DNA from: Sphaerosporella brunnea
Lineage: Eukaryota > Ascomycota > Pezizomycetes > Pezizales > Pyronemataceae
DNA: 40,085 bases
Reading direction: 5' to 3'
Assembly: GCA_008704415.1 (NCBI GenBank)
Contig: VXIS01000391.1
Span: 1-40,085 of the forward strand
The notes below the pieces were generated by a model. That model was given only the letters and a program-made list of their open reading frames with translations. It did no database searches and was not told where the DNA came from. Both the position numbers and the translations under genes were made by a program. Below, in pieces: positions 20,374 through 30,598 of the stretch (position 1 is the stretch's first letter; each line of letters opens with the position of its first letter).

Positions 20374-23300
20374 TTCAAGCGGCGGCAGAAGGCGGCCATC
20401 CGGCTGTGGTCGAGCGGCTGCTCCAGGAGAATGCCGACGTCAATGCTGCGGCTGCCGAGGATGACGGCAGGACGGCCCTTCAAGCGGTGGCAGGTGGCGG
20501 CCATCTGGCTGTGGTCGAGCGGCTGCCCCAGGAGAATGCCGAAGTCGATGCTGCGGCTGTCAAATCTCACGGCAGGACGGCCCTTCAAGCGGCGGCAGAA
20601 GGCGGTCATCTGGCTGTGGTCGAGCGGCTGCTCCAGGAGAATGCCGACGTCAATGCTGCGGCTGCCTCTTCGGACGGCAGGACGGCCCTTCAAGCGGCGG
20701 CAGGTGGCGGCCATCTGGCTGTGGTCGAGCGGCTGCTCCAGGAGAATGCCGACGTCAATGCTGCGGCTGCCTCTTCGGACGGCAGGACGGCCCTTCAAGC
20801 AGCGGCAGGTGGCAGCCATCTGGCTGTGGTCGAGCGGCTGCTCCAGGAGAATGCCGACGTCAATGCTGCAGCTGCCAGTGAGGTCGGCAGGACTGCCCTT
20901 CAAGCGGCGGCAGGTGGTGGCCATCTGGCTGTGGTCGAGCGGCTGCTCCAGGAGAATGCCGACGTCAATGCTGCGGCTGCCTCTTTGCGCGGTAGGACGG
21001 CCCTTCAAGCGGCGGCAGGTGGCGGCCATCTGGCTGTGGTCGAGCGGCTGCTCCAGGAGAATGCCGACGTCAATGCTGCGGCTGTCAAATCTCACGGCAG
21101 GACGGCCCTTCAAGCGGCGGCAGGTGGCGGCCATCTGGCTGTGGTCGAGCGGCTGCTCCAGGAGAATGCCGACGTCAATGCTGCGGCTGCCTCTTTGGAC
21201 GGCAGGACGGCCCTTCAAGCGGCGGCAGGTGGTGGCCATCTGGCTGTGGTCGAGCGGCTGCTCCAGGAGAATGCCGAAGTCGATGCTGCGGCTGTCAAAT
21301 CTCACGGCAGGACGGCCCTTCAAGCGGCGGCAGGTGGCGGCCATCTGGCTGTGGTCGAGCGGCTGCTCCAGGAGAATGCCGACGTCAATGCTGCGGCTGT
21401 CAAATCTCACGGCAGGACGGCCCTTCAAGCGGCGGCAGGTGGCGGCCATCTGGCTGTGGTCGAGCGGCTGCTCCAGGAGAATGCCGACGTCAATGCTGCG
21501 GCTGCCTCTTCGGACGGCAGGACGGCCCTTCAAGCGGCGGCAGGTGGTGGCCATCTGGCTGTGGTCGAGCGGCTGCTCCAGGAGAATGCCGACGTCAATG
21601 CTGCGGCTGCCTCTTCGGACGGCAGGACGGCCCTTCAAGCGGCGGCAGAAGGCGGCCATCCGGCTGTGGTCGAGCGGCTGCTCCAGGAGAATGCCGACGT
21701 CAATGCTGCGACTGCCGAGGATGACGGCAGGACGGCCCTTCAAGCGGTGGCAGGTGGCGGCCATCTGGCTGTGGTCGAGCGGCTGCTCCAGGAGAATGCC
21801 GAAGTCGATGCTGCGGCTGTCAAATCTCACGGCAGGACGGCCCTTCAAGCGGCGGCAGAAGGCGGTCATCTGGCTGTGGTCGAGCGGCTGCTCCAGGAGA
21901 ATGCCGACGTCAATGCTGCGGCTGCCTCTTCGGACGGCAGGACGGCCCTTCAAGCGGCGGCAGGTGGCGGCCATCTGGCTGTGGTCGAGCGGCTGCTCCA
22001 GGAGAATGCCGACGTCAATGCTGCGGCTGCCTCTTCGGACGGCAGGACGGCCCTTCAAGCAGCGGCAGGTGGCAGCCATCTGGCTGTGGTCGAGCGGCTG
22101 CTCCAGGAGAATGCCGACGTCAATGCTGCAGCTGCCAGTGAGGTCGGCAGGACTGCCCTTCAAGCGGCGGCAGGTGGTGGCCATCTGGCTGTGGTCGAGC
22201 GGCTGCTCCAGGAGAATGCCGACGTCAATGCTGCGGCTGCCTCTTTGCGCGGTAGGACGGCCCTTCAAGCGGCGGCAGGTGGCGGCCATCTGGCTGTGGT
22301 CGAGCGGCTGCTCCAGGAGAATGCCGAAGTCGATGCTGCGGCTGTCAAATCTCACGGCAGGACGGCCCTTCAAGCGGCGGCAGGTGGCGGCCATCTGGCT
22401 GTGGTCGAGCGGCTGCTCCAGGAGAATGCCGACGTCAATGCTGCGGCTGCCTCTTCGGACGGCAGGACGGCCCTTCAAGCGGCGGCAGGTGGTGGCCATC
22501 TGGCTGTGGTCGAGCGGCTGCTCCAGGAGAATGCCGACGTCAATGCTGCGGCTGCCTCTTTGCGCGGTAGGACGGCCCTTCAAGCGGCGGCAGGTGGCGG
22601 CCATCTGGCTGTGGTCGAGCGGCTGCTCCAGGAGAATGCCGACGTCAATGCTGCGGCTGCCGAGAATGACGGCAGGACGGCCGTTCAAGCGGCGGCAGGT
22701 GGCGGTCATCTGGCTGTGGTCGAGCGGCTGCTCCAGGAGAATGCTGACGTCAATGCTGCATATGACGTCAGGACGGCCCTTCAAGCGGCGGCAGAAGGAG
22801 GCCATCTGGCTGTGATCAAGCGGCTGCTCCAGGAGAATGCCGACGTCAATGCTGCGGCTGTCAAATCTCACGGTAGGACGGCCCTTCAAGCGGCGGCAGG
22901 TGGCGGCCATCTGGCTGTGGTCGAGCGGCTGCTCCAGGAGAATGCCGACGTCAATGCTGCGGCTGCCAGTGAGGTCGGCAGGACGGCCCTTCAAGCGGCG
23001 GCAGGTGGCGGCCATCTGGCTGTGGTCGAGCGGCTGCTCCAGGAGAATGCCGACGTCAATGCTGCGGCTGCCAGTGAGGTCGGCAGGACTGCCCTTCAAG
23101 CGGCGGCAGGTGGCGGCCATCTGGCTGTGGTCGAGCGGCTGCTCCAGGAGAATGCCGACGTCAATGCTGCGGCTGCCTCTTTGCGCGGTAGGACGGCCCT
23201 TCAAGCGGCGGCAGGTGGCGGCCATCTGGCTGTGGTCGAGCGGCTGCTCCAGGAGAATGCCGACGTCAATGCTGCGATTGCCGAATATGACGGCAGGACG

Positions 23301-23678
23301 GCCCTTCAAGCGGCGGCAGGTGGCGGCCATCTGGCTGTGGTCGAGCAGCTGCTCCAGGAGAATGCCGACGTCAATGCTGCATATGACGGCAGGACGGCCC
23401 TTCAAGCGGCGGCAGGTGGCGGCCATCTGGCTGTGGTCGAGCGGCTGCTCCAGGAGAATGCCGACGTCAATGCTGCGGCTGCCGAATATGACGGCAGGAC
23501 GGCCCTTCAAGCGGCAGCAGAAGGAGGCCATCTGGCTGTGGTCGAGCGGCTGCTCCAGGAGAATGCCGACGTCAATGCTGCGGCTGCCAAAGGTTTCGGC
23601 AGGACGGCCCTTCAAGCGGCGGCAGATGGCGGCCATCTGGCTGTGGTCGAGCGGCTGCTCCAGGAGAATGCCGACGTC
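20374..23678 (+). repeat. Ankyrin-encoding 105-bp tandem repeat array
   Basis: About 33 units, mostly 35 codons (105 bp), almost identical even at third codon positions. Consensus per unit: GRTALQAAAGGGHLAVVERL, then LQENADVNAAAA and a variable triplet. Two units are shortened by 9 bp (AYDV and AYDG types, about 22757 and 23380). A block of eight units starting at about 20386 recurs at about 21646 with an exact 1260-bp offset (12 units) and only about five base differences, which shows a recent internal duplication. Because units are multiples of three and lack stops in several frames, long spurious frames exist on both strands. Confidence 0.97.
23674..23678. repeat. Left target-site duplication of the Gypsy element
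   Basis: ACGTC immediately precedes the LTR and is repeated at 31515-31519 immediately after the other LTR. Five-base duplications are typical for Ty3/Gypsy integrases. Confidence 0.95.
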
Positions 23679-24190
23679 TGTAACCTTTTCGTGAGCTTAT
23701 AAGATCCGCTATTTCACAGATGCAAATAAACTCAGAACCGTTTGTGTATCTGACTTGATAAATACCAAGAGAATACTCGCACTCAGGTCACTGATCAACT
23801 CAGTATTTATTGATGATAGTCGATACAATCTGGGCTGCTCGAAAGGCCGTATCGAAAGAAGAGAAAAGAATGAATGTAGGAAAAGCTCGTAGCTTTTATA
23901 GCCAACGATGCTGAGTACATCATGTGATAACAATCTGGTGGCAAATTCGAAACTAAGGAAAGAATGGTCTAGAAGACCTGCAAGTCTGCCTTGTGGAAAC
24001 TAGAAGATTCCAAAGTGACGTAGCATCGAAGGGGCTAGAAAGTGCTAGAAACATGGTGATAAAACATAGTAAAGAAAGTAATGGAAACTCGTAGAATGCT
24101 GTTATCATACCATCGTTACTGCCTTATAGTTTTATATCTTAGTAAGGAAATACGTAAGAAAGAAACCATAGTAAGTGTAATAATCTTACA
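23679..24190 (-). repeat. 3' LTR of the Gypsy element
   Basis: On the element's strand it begins TGTAAGATTATTACAC and ends AAAAGGTTACA, with the usual TG...CA borders. Same length and, by eye, same sequence as 31003-31514. Confidence 0.96.
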
Positions 24191-24199
24191 CTTCCCCTT
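24191..24199 (-). other. Polypurine tract
   Basis: The minus strand reads AAGGGGAAG directly abutting the 3' LTR, the expected plus-strand primer for reverse transcription. It confirms element orientation. Confidence 0.85.
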
Positions 24200-24217
24200 A
24201 AAAAACAGTTGAAACAG

Positions 24218-27200
24218 TTACTCACGTAAATCAAAAACGGAAGAAGCAATAGATGACATAGGAGAAGAACAGAAAGAATCATCAGAAGGAAAGAAAAAAT
24301 CGGGAGGAAGAGTGACTGCGGTGGAGGTGTAGTCCTGGGTCCTCTTCGAAAGGAATTCCTGGATGGAATCAGCGCCAGTGTTGCGTACATTCTCATCAGG
24401 TTCCCAAGAGTTGTTTTCAGGTCCATAATTCTCCCAAGAGATATACCAGTAATCGATACCGTTAATCTTCTTGTGGTCGAGAATCTCCTTGATGTTGTAG
24501 AGAGTGTGGTCGTCTTCTTCTTCGTCATCGTAGCTGGAGGGAGGAGGCGGAATTGTCTTGTCTGAAATTCGCTGGAAGAGCTTGAGTTTGTCCTGGGCGA
24601 AGATGGGATAAACACGCTTGTTCTTGGGGAGTTCAAGTGTGCAGTTGCCTGTATCCTCATCGACTTTGGCGATCCTGTAGGGCCCTTCCCAAACTTCCAT
24701 AAGCTTCCTAACCTTGCCCTTCCCTCGAGAACGTCTCTTGTAAAATACCCATTGTCCAACCTGAAGTTGAACCTTAGGATTCCTACGCTTGGCAGCAATG
24801 CTTGCCTGGCGGTGACGTGCTGCCAGCAATGCATCTCGAGCCACAGCATTGTTGATCTTTTGCTGCTCGAGGTACTCATTGACTGCAGGGACATTCGAAT
24901 CGAATTCAACTGGTAAAATGCGAGGGATATGACCAAATTGAACTTCGTGAGGGGTACGCTTGATGGTGGTAGAAGGAGAGTGGTTGAAGGCGTGCTCAAC
25001 ACGCCAGAGGTGACGAGACCAGTCTGCCTGTTTGTTGTTGGTGAAAATCCGAAGCATTTGAGCGATGGTACGGTTGGCCCGCTCCACTTGTCCATTGGTG
25101 TTTTGATGGAAAGCGGTGGCCATGAGGAGGTCGGTACCAATCTGCTTGTGGAGTCCTTGCCAGAACTGCGAGGTGAATCGAGGGTCTCTGTCCGAAACGA
25201 TTGACTCTGGGAGTCCGTAGCGAGCGTAGTAGTGTTTAATGAAAACATCCGTAACGTCCTTTGCCGAAAATCCGTCCTTTAGGGGAACCAAAACAAGACC
25301 AGAAGAGAAGCGGTCAATGATGACCATGATGTGCTTGAAACCGTCCGAAGAGTTGAATGGACCAAGGAAATCAATAGCAATTGACTCCCATGGGCGAAGG
25401 GGAATTTCCAAGAGGCGAGCTTCGCCAATTGGCTTGGTGGTGGCATCTTTGTTGCGCTGACACTCAAGGCATTCTCTGCAGAACTCGTCGATGTCCTGCT
25501 TCATCCTAGGCCAGTAAAAACTCTGCCTGCATAGGATGTAGGTCTTCTCGGTGCCTTGATGTCCCACACTCTTGTGACAACTTTGCATGATGACATGCCG
25601 GACTGAGGAGGAGGGATTGTCTCTGGAAAGGACTGCATTGGGGACGTAAACTCGAAGGTTGGAGGTGATGGAGGGGTCATCTAGCACAACATATCCTGTG
25701 TCATGCCAGTGAAATGGCTTGCGAATGCCATTCTTGACCATGGGATCGTCTTCATATGCCTGCTTGAATGTAGGGAGCATGGCCTTCCCTATGTGGTTGT
25801 CAAGGAAAAATGCGGGTACTCTGTTGCGAGTGTCGTAATGAATGACTTCCTGGGAACGATTTCCTGGTGGGTGTTGAGGTGGTTCGAACATTTCTGCATC
25901 CTCTTTGTCCAGAAGAGGAGTTTCGTCCGAAATCGATGGCTGAATTTTTTGCTGAGTCCCTTCCCCTTCAAAATCCTTGTTGGAACCTTGGTCATGCTCT
26001 GCCGATTCCTTATCCTTTTTCTCCTGTTCCTTACGAGCCTGAGCTCGAGTTAGAAAGGCCTGGGGATCAGAGGGTATGGGTTCCATGGGTGGGGAAATGG
26101 GCTCAATGGGCCGCTCTCTCTGGAGTCTGGGTACCAGATGGCGGTGACTGGATGGGTTGGAAATCTGACTATCTTGGTGGGTGGCAGCTTGGAGGAGCGC
26201 ACATACTCCACCTGGGTTGGCCTCAGCCTGGCCATAAACCTGTCGATTTCCTCCTTCGATGGGGTCTTTGTCGACCAAGAGGGGGTTTCTCCTGGGTGCG
26301 ATGGCGTAGGTTTGGAATGGCGTGACTTCGTCCTGGATTCGCTGGGGGTTTTCCTGGTTGTTCTGTTGCTGGTCTGGGAGCGTCCTGGGGGTAGGCGTGG
26401 TGGTGAAGGTCTGTACTTGTCTGGGTATATCCTGTTTCCACCAAGGGCCGTCTGGGTGTTGTCTCTCCTGTGGGAATTTCGGGCGTGGTGCGCCTGATTC
26501 TGGAGACCATTGGAGGGCAGGTGCCCTTGAACTATTCGCGTAGGTGATGTAACCATGGTGGACAAGCCACTCATAGTTGCCGATGGGGTCTTCATCTGGG
26601 TCTGGACATTCTGAATCGGGTCCAAATGAATCGTCCATGTCTGTGTCTTCGTCTGGGGAGTCGTAGAATTCGTCGTCGCTATCGGATTCAAATTGAGCGT
26701 GATACTGAGAGTTTGACTTCCAGGTGCTGAAGGTTTCCATGAATCCTGAGGAATAGTGATATGGGCAGCCGTCTCTGGAGTGGCAGGCTGTCCAGTGGAG
26801 GTTTGGGTCGCACCTCTCATAGCGCGAGGCTCCCTTGGGGCGGAGGCTGGCGGAAGGTTTGTTGTTTGAGGTGGACATCTCATTTGAGACTTGAAGAGCG
26901 TGTGGAAAGTGTGAGGAAAGCTTGTATGTTTCGGTAGAGGTGGTCTGTTGAGGAATGGAGGTTGTGGGGTTGAGGAGACTGTCGATGGAGCCGAAATCCT
27001 CTGGTTTTAAGTTCTCATGGAGGAACTCATCTGGTGGCGTTATCTCCTTGTCCTCATCCTCATACAGACGTGAAAGTGTGTCTGCTAATTGATTGCTTTC
27101 TCCTGGTGTGTGCTGGATTTGAAAATCGAACATCTGGATGTATTCCAGCCATCTGGCTAGTCTGCCAGTGGTCATGGGTTTCGTCACAAGGTACTCCAGT

Positions 27201-30200
27201 GCCTTGTGGTCAGTAATTACCGTAAATGGTATTCCTAATAGCTTTGTTTCGAATGCACCTAGTGCGTCAACTATAGCTAGAAGCTCCTGGTTGGTGGTGT
27301 TGTAATTTTCCTGGGTGGCGGTAAAGCGTCTGCTGTGTATCGCTGCGATTCTAGACTTCGAATCTTCTAGATTCTTGCCATGACAAATGAATGCACCCGT
27401 CCCCACCCGAGATGCATCTGTCACCAGATACACCTTATCTTCGCCTGACTTGATTCTGTCATATCGAAGCGGTGTGAGGGGTACATGTTTTCGGCAAAGA
27501 TCCTTGATCTGCCGAAATGCATGGTCATGCAGGGCATCCCATCGCCACTCAGCATTTCCGGTTAATTCCGTGAGTGGTGCTAGGATAGTGGAGCTGTGAA
27601 AAAGGTGTGGTGCCACATAATTGATTACACCTAAAAAGCTTTGTAGCTGCTTTTTGTTTGTGGGTGTGCGCCAATCCTGTATTTTCCGAATTCTCTCTGG
27701 GTGTGGGTGGATCTCATGACCAGAGATAATGTGTCCTAGGAGGCGTAGCTGGGATGTCATGAACTGACATTTGTCCATCCTGAGATAGAACTTCGCTTTT
27801 GCAAGCTGCCGAAAAACTTGCTCAAGGTGTCGCATGTGTTCTTCTCGAGTTTCGGAAAAGATAAGGATGTCATCTAGGTACACCCATACAAATTTTCCGA
27901 TGAATTCGCCTAAGATAGTGTTCATGCAGCGCATCATGGTTGCAGGAGCATTGCAGTCTCCCTGCAGCATGACCTTAACTTGAAAAGAGCCGAGGTCATC
28001 TGCATTGATGACATTTAATTCTTCCGATGATGGCTCCACTCGCACCTGGTGATAGGCGTTGGAAAGGTCTAGCACTGACTTGAAGTTCGCTCTAGCAGCA
28101 TCCTCTCGGATGTTATCTGCATGAGGCAGTGGCGTGTAGTCTCGTTCTGTGATGCTATTCCTATCTCGAAGGTCATTCACCCATCTCCATCCTTTGGAGG
28201 GTGGTATCTTTGGTGTTCCGAAAATTGAACATGGGAATCTGCCGGGTCCAGGCACTGCAATTCCCTGTTGTTTCCAATTGTCCAGGTGAGCAATTAGGTC
28301 CTTCCGGTAGGAGTCAGGAATACGCCTTGCATGGAACTTGAATTGCTCTAGTTTGTCTGGATCAAGTCTGACCACATGATTGCATCTATCACGTAGTGGA
28401 GGTAATCCTTCTGGTTCCTTCTCTGGGAATACTGTTGGAAACATCTTATCGAAAGGTGGGATGTCTTCAGTAGTTGCTGATGATGTGAGAGAGAATGTTC
28501 TAGGCTGTCTTGTTGCACACTGAATGGTGGTGTCATGTTTCGGGAAGTGTGCTGTAGAATCTGCCGTATTCAGGTTCACATGGTTATCCTGAAGGAAAGG
28601 CATTCCTAGGATGATGTCGTATGAGCTGACTGCTACTATGAGAAACTTCGTTTTCTCAGTGCATCCTGGTTTAATTTCGACGTTGGCGTAAGCAAATCGA
28701 TTGGCGTTTGTCTTGGATCCTTTCGCGGCCATGTGAATGGTGATAGGTTGCGGCAGTTCTCTGGTAAAGATGTTGTGTGTCTGGGCCCAACTGCTGGACA
28801 TAAGATTCGTCCCTGTTGTCCCTGTGTCTAGAAGAACTCTCGCCTGCCTTCCGTTGACATTCATGTTGGTGACCATGTTGTTGATGTTGTCCTTCTTGCT
28901 ATGTTCTGCTCGTGCAGTTTCGATGAATTCTTCCACAGTTGGTGGTAAGTTGTCTTCCATTATGTTGACAGTGGTTCTTGCTGATTGAATCCATTTGCCC
29001 TGTTGCTGATTTCGTTGCTTGGCTCTGCATTCGTTGATGAAGTGTCCTGCCTTCTTGCAGTAGAAGCACTTCTTCTCCTGTCTGAGTTGCGCTTTCTCAT
29101 GGTCTGAAAGCTTCTTGAATTGCTTGTTGTTCCTTCCTTGGTTTCCTCGTCCTGAGTTGTTGTTGTTCTTGCTGAACTGAGGATTCATAGCATTGCTAGA
29201 ATGGTGTTGTCCATTTCGATTCAATTGTTGCGGTCGTCCATACTTTCCAGCTTGGAAAAGAGCGGCATCCTTTCGTTCCGCTAGCTTCTTGACGTCTTCC
29301 CATTTCGCTGTCGATCGATCCACAACCTCAGGCTCAACTGCATAGCGAAGATCTGGGTGCATAGCATCCAAGAATCGCTGGATTTTGACCTGGGTGTTGA
29401 TGGCTTTTCCAATTCGAGCTGCTACTTTCTCAAGTCGAATGGCAGTGGCGTTGATGCGGTCCACCCTGCCATTTCGAGTCTGAGAGATCTTATACCAATC
29501 ATCCCAATATCGATTGACTTCTGTGGATGGAATGATATGGTTCTTGAGCTTAGTGAGAAACTCATCGAAGTTCATGGTGCCTTCCATGCGTTTGGTATGG
29601 TAGAACTCCTTTGCTGTTCCGCTGAGGAAGTACTGAAGCACTAGGAGTTTCTTGTCGTTGTCTTGAAGCCCTGAAAGCGTCAGGTAGTCCTTGACTTCCT
29701 GTAGCCATGCGTCGATGGTGGCTGCATCTCTATCCTGGTTGTCTCCTGAATAGGTTCGTGGCTTTGGGACTTTAAACTTTTCTGCCATGGCGGTGGTTGC
29801 TTGGACTTCGATTCTGGGCCTGAAAAGTTGTTTCCTTGGAGACTGTGGTTTTGGATTTTCTTCTTCTGAGCTGGATTCGTCTTCTTCAAATCCTCCTGGT
29901 GGTCTTGGAGTTTCTTCGTGGCTAGTGTCTCTGACCTCGTGTGGTGGAGGAGTTGTTTGCCTTGTTAAGTCCAGGTAGTCTTGGATGGCTTTGTTTGTTG
30001 ATGCTGTTAGAGCCGAGTCTGATTTGAATCTTCCTTCTTCGTATAGGCGTTGCCAAGTCTGAAGTAAACCTTTGGCTCGTTCTTTGGTTTCTTCGGTCGT
30101 AGCTTGCTGTATCTCTTGCTCAAGCTTTTCGAATCGTGGAGTGAATTGTTCCAATCGAAAATTGTGAAGCTCCTTCTCAAGTTGGTTAAATTCGGTGTTG

Positions 30201-30598
30201 CTCTCAATGAGGAGTTCGTAGTTATAGAGCTGGTCTGATCCAGTACTTTTGGGAATCCAATCAAGGACAACTTTTATGTGGTCCTGAAGGTCCTGTAGAC
30301 GCTTGCGTGCTTCGTGTTCCGATTTAAAAATCTGTGTAATTGGTGGTCGATTGGTACTGGTCTCGGAGACTTCTGATTCGGCTTCTGATTCTGAGTGGGC
30401 TGATTGAGAGGCTTCGGTTTCCTCTGGTTGCTTCTTTCGTGGTCTGCCTCTCTTCTTTGGTTGTTGTCTCTGTTCCTCTGCTTCGTCGTGGAGCGCTTGA
30501 ATGACCTCTTCTGTGGGTATTTCTGGATTAAGGCGTTGGCTCCTTCTTGTTGCTGTTGGTTGCTCCGTGGTGATGGGTGTTGTGCACTTCCCTGAGGC
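24218..30598 (-). CDS. Gypsy gag-pol polyprotein with chromodomain
   Basis: Single open frame of about 2126 codons. Counting residues from 30154: CCHC knuckle CFYCKKAGHFINEC near 361, protease LLDTGTTG near 440, reverse transcriptase with YLDDILIF near 758, RNase H (TDASRVGTG near 910, NQELLAI, TDHKALEYL), a linker of roughly 500 residues, integrase zinc finger (H..H..CLECQRNK, about 1530-1570), catalytic core (IDFLGPF, SDRDPRF near 1653, NGQVERANRT), and a C-terminal chromodomain (YNIKEILDHKKINGIDYWYI..WENYG, about 1885-1935). The frame stays open to 30598 and encodes a basic patch (KKRGRPRKK) there, but has no ATG before MAEKFKVPKP (residue about 121). The true start may lie upstream past an intron or frameshift. 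All catalytic boxes I checked are present, so the element may be active. The chromodomain suggests chromatin-directed insertion. Confidence 0.95.
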   Translation of the reverse strand, partial: ASGKCTTPITTEQPTATRRSQRLNPEIPTEEVIQALHDEAEEQRQQPKKRGRPRKKQPEETEASQSAHSESEAESEVSETSTNRPPITQIFKSEHEARKRLQDLQDHIKVVLDWIPKSTGSDQLYNYELLIESNTEFNQLEKELHNFRLEQFTPRFEKLEQEIQQATTEETKERAKGLLQTWQRLYEEGRFKSDSALTASTNKAIQDYLDLTRQTTPPPHEVRDTSHEETPRPPGGFEEDESSSEEENPKPQSPRKQLFRPRIEVQATTAMAEKFKVPKPRTYSGDNQDRDAATIDAWLQEVKDYLTLSGLQDNDKKLLVLQYFLSGTAKEFYHTKRMEGTMNFDEFLTKLKNHIIPSTEVNRYWDDWYKISQTRNGRVDRINATAIRLEKVAARIGKAINTQVKIQRFLDAMHPDLRYAVEPEVVDRSTAKWEDVKKLAERKDAALFQAGKYGRPQQLNRNGQHHSSNAMNPQFSKNNNNSGRGNQGRNNKQFKKLSDHEKAQLRQEKKCFYCKKAGHFINECRAKQRNQQQGKWIQSARTTVNIMEDNLPPTVEEFIETARAEHSKKDNINNMVTNMNVNGRQARVLLDTGTTGTNLMSSSWAQTHNIFTRELPQPITIHMAAKGSKTNANRFAYANVEIKPGCTEKTKFLIVAVSSYDIILGMPFLQDNHVNLNTADSTAHFPKHDTTIQCATRQPRTFSLTSSATTEDIPPFDKMFPTVFPEKEPEGLPPLRDRCNHVVRLDPDKLEQFKFHARRIPDSYRKDLIAHLDNWKQQGIAVPGPGRFPCSIFGTPKIPPSKGWRWVNDLRDRNSITERDYTPLPHADNIREDAARANFKSVLDLSNAYHQVRVEPSSEELNVINADDLGSFQVKVMLQGDCNAPATMMRCMNTILGEFIGKFVWVYLDDILIFSETREEHMRHLEQVFRQLAKAKFYLRMDKCQFMTSQLRLLGHIISGHEIHPHPERIRKIQDWRTPTNKKQLQSFLGVINYVAPHLFHSSTILAPLTELTGNAEWRWDALHDHAFRQIKDLCRKHVPLTPLRYDRIKSGEDKVYLVTDASRVGTGAFICHGKNLEDSKSRIAAIHSRRFTATQENYNTTNQELLAIVDALGAFETKLLGIPFTVITDHKALEYLVTKPMTTGRLARWLEYIQMFDFQIQHTPGESNQLADTLSRLYEDEDKEITPPDEFLHENLKPEDFGSIDSLLNPTTSIPQQTTSTETYKLSSHFPHALQVSNEMSTSNNKPSASLRPKGASRYERCDPNLHWTACHSRDGCPYHYSSGFMETFSTWKSNSQYHAQFESDSDDEFYDSPDEDTDMDDSFGPDSECPDPDEDPIGNYEWLVHHGYITYANSSRAPALQWSPESGAPRPKFPQERQHPDGPWWKQDIPRQVQTFTTTPTPRTLPDQQQNNQENPQRIQDEVTPFQTYAIAPRRNPLLVDKDPIEGGNRQVYGQAEANPGGVCALLQAATHQDSQISNPSSHRHLVPRLQRERPIEPISPPMEPIPSDPQAFLTRAQARKEQEKKDKESAEHDQGSNKDFEGEGTQQKIQPSISDETPLLDKEDAEMFEPPQHPPGNRSQEVIHYDTRNRVPAFFLDNHIGKAMLPTFKQAYEDDPMVKNGIRKPFHWHDTGYVVLDDPSITSNLRVYVPNAVLSRDNPSSSVRHVIMQSCHKSVGHQGTEKTYILCRQSFYWPRMKQDIDEFCRECLECQRNKDATTKPIGEARLLEIPLRPWESIAIDFLGPFNSSDGFKHIMVIIDRFSSGLVLVPLKDGFSAKDVTDVFIKHYYARYGLPESIVSDRDPRFTSQFWQGLHKQIGTDLLMATAFHQNTNGQVERANRTIAQMLRIFTNNKQADWSRHLWRVEHAFNHSPSTTIKRTPHEVQFGHIPRILPVEFDSNVPAVNEYLEQQKINNAVARDALLAARHRQASIAAKRRNPKVQLQVGQWVFYKRRSRGKGKVRKLMEVWEGPYRIAKVDEDTGNCTLELPKNKRVYPIFAQDKLKLFQRISDKTIPPPPSSYDDEEEDDHTLYNIKEILDHKKINGIDYWYISWENYGPENNSWEPDENVRNTGADSIQEFLSKRTQDYTSTAVTLPPDFFFPSDDSFCSSPMSSIASSVFDLRE

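Larger units (their letters stand above)
17132..23702 (+). pseudogene. NACHT-ankyrin STAND (NLR-like) gene, 5' part, cut by retrotransposon
   Basis: Rebuilt exons: 17132-17133, 17194-17473, 17527-17719, 17778-18110, 18172-18345, 18405-18429, 18490-19068, 19136-23678. All phases agree and give 2043 codons before the insertion. The N-domain resembles DUF7708 (QQYYAIVDTFIQANPAIAAL, WGSIKFTIL, CPRLLEY), followed by a charged coiled-coil-like segment and a GRWVFERPEYKKW block. P-loop TAGCGKT is at residues about 328-336, Walker B FFVIDSLDE near 427, then the NACHT tail (LWVDLQIKAI, DDLPRDIGEIYSRAL, ISELEEAA). From about residue 900 come 33 ankyrin units. Fungal genes of this type act in non-self recognition and cell death. 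The second intron could start at 17474 (better family alignment) or 17486 (better donor). The LTR adds seven foreign codons, then TAA at 23700-23702. The first exon (AT split from G) is the least certain part. Confidence 0.85.

Noticed and set aside
20230..22815. 861-codon plus-strand frame shifted relative to the ankyrin frame
   Set aside because: Same cause: period divisible by three. The translation is a meaningless basic repeat (WSSGCSRRMPTSML).
20079..23636. 1185-codon open frame on the minus strand across the ankyrin array
   Set aside because: Units of 105 bp without stops in this frame make it open by construction. The plus strand encodes clear ankyrin repeats linked by splicing to a NACHT domain.
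20374..23678. Regularly spaced repeats as a CRISPR-like array
   Set aside because: There are no unique spacers; whole units are near identical and coding, and the context is eukaryotic.
23709..23933. 74-codon frame in each LTR
   Set aside because: It appears twice only because the LTRs are identical; no start context or family.
24139..25248. 369-codon minus frame overlapping the Gypsy integrase region
   Set aside because: Shadow of the gag-pol frame; integrase and chromodomain motifs are in the other frame.
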